64,000 bases of DNA from Sporobolomyces roseus (lineage: Eukaryota > Basidiomycota > Microbotryomycetes > Sporidiobolales > Sporidiobolaceae): positions 558,001 through 622,000 of the forward strand of contig JADILM010000004.1 in NCBI GenBank assembly GCA_016617785.1, read 5' to 3'. A model generated the notes under the pieces. The model saw nothing but the letters and a program-made list of their open reading frames with translations, searched no databases and was not told the origin of the DNA. Each line of letters opens with the position of its first letter. The stretch's first letter is position 1. The translations under genes were made by a program, and so were the position numbers. This document shows, piece after piece, positions 59,122 to 64,000 of the stretch.

Positions 59122-60170
59122 GCGAAGTGCGGGAATGGGTCAGCGAGGAAAGAGAAGGTCGAAGGTCGCTTGAAAGTGTTGTAAAGGTTCTGTAAGGAAG
59201 CTACGCCATCAGTGATAGTCCGTACAATCTTCAGAGAGAACGAGACTTTACTTGAGTGCAAGTTTGATGAGAACGGAGTCTATTCTTGAGTTTTTGGAGT
59301 TCGTGCTCAAGCGCTTCGAGTCCTCCTCCCTCGACGAAGCTCAACTCGCGAAGCTCAACCCGTACTCTACCATGAAGCGAGGATGGTCATACGAGAACTA
59401 GTAGTATGGGGAACAAAGCGAAACACAGCCAAACGATAAAAGAGCGAGAGTTGTCCGAAGCTTTCGCACGAGTGCGAATGTCCGAAACTCCGAATGAGAC
59501 TACTCCACTCCACCTCCATAATGAAAAAGGTTCTTAGAAGCTTATCACCGTCGACCGGTCCTTTACTTCATCCGCTTCCTTCCCCAACATCGTTCGGGTC
59601 AAGTCGCTCGTTACATGAAACTCGTTTTTCCTGCACAGAGGTCGATCCGTTACGATACAACCACCGCGAGCTATGACGAGACAAGTCTTACGGTGCAGTT
59701 ACGAGTAGAACATATAGAGTTGAACGTGAATCGACAAGGATGAGATCGAGAGCGGGGCTTCAAACGAAAGAAGAGTTTTCTGAGCGAGGGGAACCACGAA
59801 GCACGGTCAAAGAGAATACAGTAAGAAGAGATAAATCCAGAAGCACGATCCAGCCCGTACCGAGTCGAATCAGAGCAAGAGAAGTGTTATCAAGGAGAAC
59901 AAAGGAGGAAGAAAATCGTCCCGCGACTTTGGGATCTCAATTTTCGATTTTTTGAAAGTTGATCTCGAACGTTCCCTTTACCTCCTCCCGTCTTCACCCC
60001 CACTCTTCTTTCTCTCTCCGCGTTACAGTCGAAGGTCAAAGGTGAGCTCCTCTGATCTCTATCAACTGAGTCTCAGGCCACTGATTCGGCTATCTCAAAT
60101 CGAGTTCCCTCATTCAGAAAGAATTCTTTCCGGCTTCAGCCCTCTCGCTCTCCCTCTACAGCCCTATCGG
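59122..60170. other. Intergenic region and leader of the Ecl1-type gene
   Basis: These 1049 nt hold the promoter and leader of the next gene. The frame of that gene is open upstream to 59952 but has no ATG before 60171. No other gene was recognised. Confidence 0.45.
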
Positions 60171-62873
60171 ATGGCAGATGATCAAGGCGAGCACTACAAC
60201 TTTGATCTAGAGTTATACTGCATCGTTTGCGACCGTGCAATCGATCCGACTTCGCCTCTCCCCACTACAACAAATCTCAACCCTCCTTCCGCACCTTCCC
60301 CTTCACCTAGACTCGCATCACCTTCTACCCACACTTCTCCTGCACCCCCCAACTCTACTCCTTCCTCCTCGAGATCCCACAATGCACCTCCTCCTTCCCT
60401 ATCTGCACCAAAACTCAAGAGAACTGGATCGGGCCATTCAACTACTTCGAATGGGCAAGCGAAAGTGACGGGTGGATTGAAGCGAAATAAGTCATCGGGA
60501 AAGATCCATCACCATGCTGCGGGAGGAGGGGCGCATCGCAGGAATCACTCACATGCGAATTTGCACGCTCTCGCTCCAATGACAAATGATGGAGGGAAAG
60601 GAAAGCGAGTGACAGTGACTGGAGTAGGACCAGCTGCAGAAAAGGTCAACTCGAAACAGGCAGTGAAGGAATTGGAACGAGAAAGGGAGAGGGAACGGGC
60701 TAAAGAAGAAGCTTCGACTCGACATTTCGATTCGGCTTCGACTTTGTACTGCAGTGAGGAATGCAGGCAGATCGACGAGGCTCGTAATCAACTCACCATC
60801 ACTCACCTAGGAGGATCAGAATCATCGAGTCCGGCCCCCTTCCCCCTCTCTTCACCCAGTCAAGCAACGAGTCGATCCGATGATTTCGACGAAGACGAAG
60901 AGCCGTATATCTCATTGGCACGGAGACGATCTTCTGGCATGTCCTCGACCGGATCAACGTCATACACTTTCTCTTCGACTGGAGAACGAGGCCTTTCGCC
61001 CATCATGTCTGCCGCACCAACTTCGAATCCTTCCCCTTATTTCGATTCTTCCGGTTTCCCTTTCCCTTCCGTTTCCTCTACTTCGACTCATCTCGCCTAC
61101 AACAACTCGCAAACGAATATGCACTCCCACGCTTCAAATTCTTCCCTCAACTCCCTTCCTTCTCAGCAATCTTATCAAGGCGCTCCTCCTCTTCTCAACT
61201 TTTCCTCTCGTCGACAATCTCGAGGTGCACATTCATCAGGAGCTTATTCTTATCGCCCAAGTTTGATGGAGAGAGTTCATTCGACCGACAGTAACGATTC
61301 GGGGGTCAGTGACAGAGCGATGTCGAGAGGCGCAAGGAGTTTGAGCATCACGGGTGGTTTTTCGACTGGATTGTTTAATCGAGTGAGAAGTATGGATGGC
61401 TTGTCAATGTTGGGAAAGAGTGATAGCGAAACTTCGGATCGAGAAGCAAGACAGGCGAATACTCGTGAGCACACTTTCGCTGTTATTTTTCCTTCGATAT
61501 GCTGATAATCTCGTATTGCAGATCGACAAAACTCTGCTCTGTCATCTCTTCGCTCCATGACTCCTATCAGCAACGCGCCACCGATACCTTCGCCCAGTCG
61601 ATCTAGGCCACCACTCGCCAACAGTCGATACAGTGAACCTTCTTCAGCAAGCCCTCGAGAACACGACCGACCGTCTGCTACCCGCATCTCTTCCGATTCT
61701 CGAGCTATCTCTCAATCTCGCTCTCGATCACGTTCTCGCAAACCTCCTCAAACCGGTCTCCCCCATCGCGCTCGATCTCGACCACCTCCGACCACCTCTC
61801 CTCTCATCGCTGGATCAGATCCACCTCCACCTATCGTCGGCTCCCTTCCCGTAGAACGAAGTCGAGGACTATCCCTCGGTTCTCCCACTTCGACAACCTC
61901 CCTCCTTCGACCTGTCCCAGTCTCCCCGAATCCTCTGCTCGCCTCTCGTCGAACCTCTTCCTCCGCATCTCTCGCGCTACTCGGCTCGAGTCTCTCAAAG
62001 TCGCATGATCATCGATCGGGACTGACGAACCCTTGGGTCGGCCCGAAACGGAGTGATTCGACTGCAGGACTGAGTGGATTAGTCGCAATGGGAGAAATCT
62101 CGGCACCTTCCGCTTCTACTTCTCCCTTCCCTCCTTCCAGCTCTTCAACTGCATCGACCTTCATCCCCGCTCCCTCATCTTTCCATCATCGTCAACATCC
62201 ACCTCAATCTCAACGCCCGAGACGACCGTCTTCTTCCCATTCTCACCCTCACTCTTCGCCGTCTTCCGCTACTTCCTCCTTCGCTCACTCTCATTCATCC
62301 GTGAGAACTTCGTCATCATCTCGAAGATCCACCGCAGCGAGTTCCGATCACTGGCAAGGAGTCGTCTCTTCTTCTCTCGGCTCAAATCCCAGTCATTCGA
62401 GCGGAATGCATCGAACTCGTTCAGGTTCTTCGTCGAGACCAGATCGACCTTCCACTGGGACGACTTCGACCGGGGAACGAGGAGGAGGAGGGTCGAATAG
62501 AGTGAAACAAGGAGGCTTGACCATGACTCCTTCTCACACGAATCTACCTGCCATGGCACCACCTTCTCCAACCCCTCGGACTCACTCGTCTCTCGCTCCT
62601 CCGATTCCTTCAGCATCCTCAAACACTACTCCGAAACAGAATCTAGGTGGGCAAGTCACAAATGCGAGTCGAACTTGGAGTTGGACGAATCTTCACGTTC
62701 CTACTTATCAAGCGTTGGACGTTGGAGAGTTCAGGGCGAAGAAGGAGCGGGACGAGAAGGTTGCGGTTCCCGGAGAAGAAAGGAATGGAGGAGAGACAGC
62801 GGCTCTTCCCCCTCAGCTAAGAAAGGATAGGAAACGACTCTTTCACTTTGCCGATACGGGGGATGCAGAATGA
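60171..62873 (+). CDS. Ecl1-type zinc protein (life-span regulatory factor family), large form
   Basis: Exons 60171-61464 and 61522-62873 give 881 aa. The N-terminus reads LELYCIVCDRAI with Cys17 and Cys20. A second cysteine pair, STLYCSEECRQID, has Cys194 and Cys198. This CxxC plus YCSxxCR pattern is that of fungal Ecl1-family proteins, small zinc-binding proteins that affect chronological life span and stress responses. Here the pairs are separated by about 173 residues of Ser/Pro/His/Lys-rich sequence including a charged helix (ELERERERERAKEEAS), and a disordered Ser-rich tail of about 680 residues follows. The family call rests on the cysteine motifs only. Function is inferred from distant yeast relatives. 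Confidence 0.6.
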
Positions 62874-63048
62874 TTCTTGGAGGTTCTCTTGGGCTTCGGT
62901 TTCGTCTCTATTATTTAATGTTTACCCAGCATCCTTTAATGTTGTAATCCTTTTTTTTCGTTTCTCTTTCACTCACTCGAACCGACAGCGCGAGATGAGA
63001 GGCCTCTCTTACGAGGATCTACAACATATTGCAAGCTACTCTTGCTAC

Positions 63049-64000
63049 TTATCTGCGCTTCTTCCCGGTCTTATCGTCCGACTCCTCACTAGCTCGCTTC
63101 TTCCCTCCACCTTTAGTCGTACTCTCCGTTTCATCGATTTCTCCCTCCTCGACTTCTCCTTCCTCGAGCTCGTCCGTCTCCTCTACTCGTTCTGCGGGCG
63201 GTGCTTCACGAGGGAGTACCTCAACTTCCCCCTCGTCATACATATCAGGTCCTACGATCCTTCGAACGATATCGAGGACATCCTCATCCGGAACGAGTCG
63301 AGATGGATGACGGTCCTTGATGAGTTTCGCAGCATCGGCATCGAATCCTCGTCCACCGAGAGGGGTTCCTTGACAGTGCATCGTTTCGTCGACTGGTCCG
63401 AGATTGTCCACTGGATAACGATCCATCGTTTCGAGCGCGAGTGTTGAAGTGAGAGCGCACTGCAATACGGGTCTTGTGAGTAAGAGACGCAGAGGAGAAA
63501 ACGGGAAAGGGAGACTCACGGCAGGAACGAGGAATTCGTAAGGCTGTGAGTCCTTGTTGAGGAACGAGCGAATCCTGAGGCGAGTAAAGTGGCACCGAGA
63601 GCGGGTCAGAGGAGGTTCAGACTTTTTGCTACTGGATCCAGGTGGGGATGAGTGCGAAGAGGAGGTAGAGGCTACAGGTAAGGGTTCCGGAGCTTGATGG
63701 TGGTGGTGAAGTCGAAGTCCGCCTCTCGAAGATCCCGCGAGTACAGGACGTTCGTCCTCCGTAACTTCTTCTCGTAGTCTAGAGGAATGACCGCTTCGTC
63801 TCGACTTCTTGACCGGTGTAGCAGTGTCGATAGAAGGAGAGCCGTTCTCGTCGGAGTATCGACTTCTCTTGCCTTTGCTCGACGATTGAGGAGTCGACTC
63901 GGGCCTGGGGGATGCTGGCTTCGAAGGTGTAGGTCCGATACTGGAGAGACGAGATGACCTCCGAATCGGAGAGGGAACGTCGAGAGTGTCTGAGGGCAGT
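63049..64000 (-). CDS. Charged, probably nuclear protein of unknown function (5' part beyond the right edge)
   Basis: Exons 63049-63459 and 63520 upward run off the window, so the N-terminus is missing. The visible part begins Ser/Pro/Lys-rich, with basic clusters such as KGKRSRYSDE and VKKSRRSGHSSRL. It then has an ordered block: RSRCHFTRLRIRSF, PYEFLVPA joined across the intron to CALTSTLALETM, then DEDVLDIVRRIVGPDMYDEGEVEVLPR. It ends in an acidic stretch (ELEEGEVEEGEIDE) and a basic tail (KTGKKRR). The ordered block looks conserved, but I cannot name the family. Composition suggests a chromatin or nuclear role; this is inference. Confidence 0.6.
   Translation of the reverse strand, partial: LPSDTLDVPSPIRRSSRLSSIGPTPSKPASPRPESTPQSSSKGKRSRYSDENGSPSIDTATPVKKSRRSGHSSRLREEVTEDERPVLAGSSRGGLRLHHHHQAPEPLPVASTSSSHSSPPGSSSKKSEPPLTRSRCHFTRLRIRSFLNKDSQPYEFLVPAVSLPFPFSPLRLLLTRPVLQCALTSTLALETMDRYPVDNLGPVDETMHCQGTPLGGRGFDADAAKLIKDRHPSRLVPDEDVLDIVRRIVGPDMYDEGEVEVLPREAPPAERVEETDELEEGEVEEGEIDETESTTKGGGKKRASEESDDKTGKKRR

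Noticed and set aside
59952..60170. In-frame upstream extension of the Ecl1-type protein
   Set aside because: The open stretch has no ATG. The first ATG at 60171 directly precedes the conserved YCIVC motif at the expected distance.

Overview
This window is nuclear DNA from a fungus. The genes are split by many short introns, mostly about 60-90 nt, with GT/AG ends and branch sites resembling CTAAC or TACTAAT. Gene spacing is tight and the protein set is typically fungal. Dense small introns, moderate GC, micro-exons and serine-rich low-complexity N-termini fit a basidiomycete yeast, perhaps Pucciniomycotina. That placement is an inference from style; no rRNA or other marker gene is present. 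I found no tRNA, rRNA, CRISPR, transposase gene or intact mobile element.

Layout. 0-13.5 kb: a truncated F-box gene, a TPT/SLC35-type translocator, a mitochondrial NAD-type carrier (NDT1-like), the ER glucosyltransferase ALG6, a class III (GABA-type) aminotransferase and a Golgi-type O-fucosyltransferase-like protein. 13.6-20.6 kb: four F-box genes in head-to-tail tandem on the minus strand, with the same three-exon structure and phases. 20.7-27.3 kb: an AsaB/CmcJ-like oxygenase divergent from an NCS1 permease, followed by a monocarboxylate-type MFS transporter. 27.5-35 kb: a mitochondrial Ohr peroxidase and, convergent with it, a large IQGAP. 37.4-45.6 kb: an MFS sugar/polyol transporter and a HUL5/UBE3C-type HECT ubiquitin ligase. 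46-51.3 kb: a doubtful small ORF, a sixth F-box gene and flap endonuclease RAD27/FEN1. 54.6-64 kb: a CENP-B-type DNA-binding protein, a LITAF-domain protein, an Ecl1-type zinc protein and a charged protein running off the right edge.

For most genes I joined exons by hand and checked that donor and acceptor phases give one continuous frame. Totals were TPT 386 aa, NDT1-like 328, ALG6 788, aminotransferase 446, O-FucT 618, F-box A/B/C/D 404/456/405/407, AsaB-like 319, NCS1 551, MCT-like 449, Ohr 179, F-box 657, CENP-B-type 974, LITAF 212 and Ecl1-type 881.

The strongest candidate for something undescribed is the tandem F-box array. It is a recently expanded family with a shared C-terminal signature, a first intron of nearly constant length, a start codon that appears to have moved in two members, and an upstream ORF made from the old start region in one of them. 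Proteolysis is a theme overall: six F-box genes and a HECT ligase in 64 kb. No single operon-like pathway spans the window.
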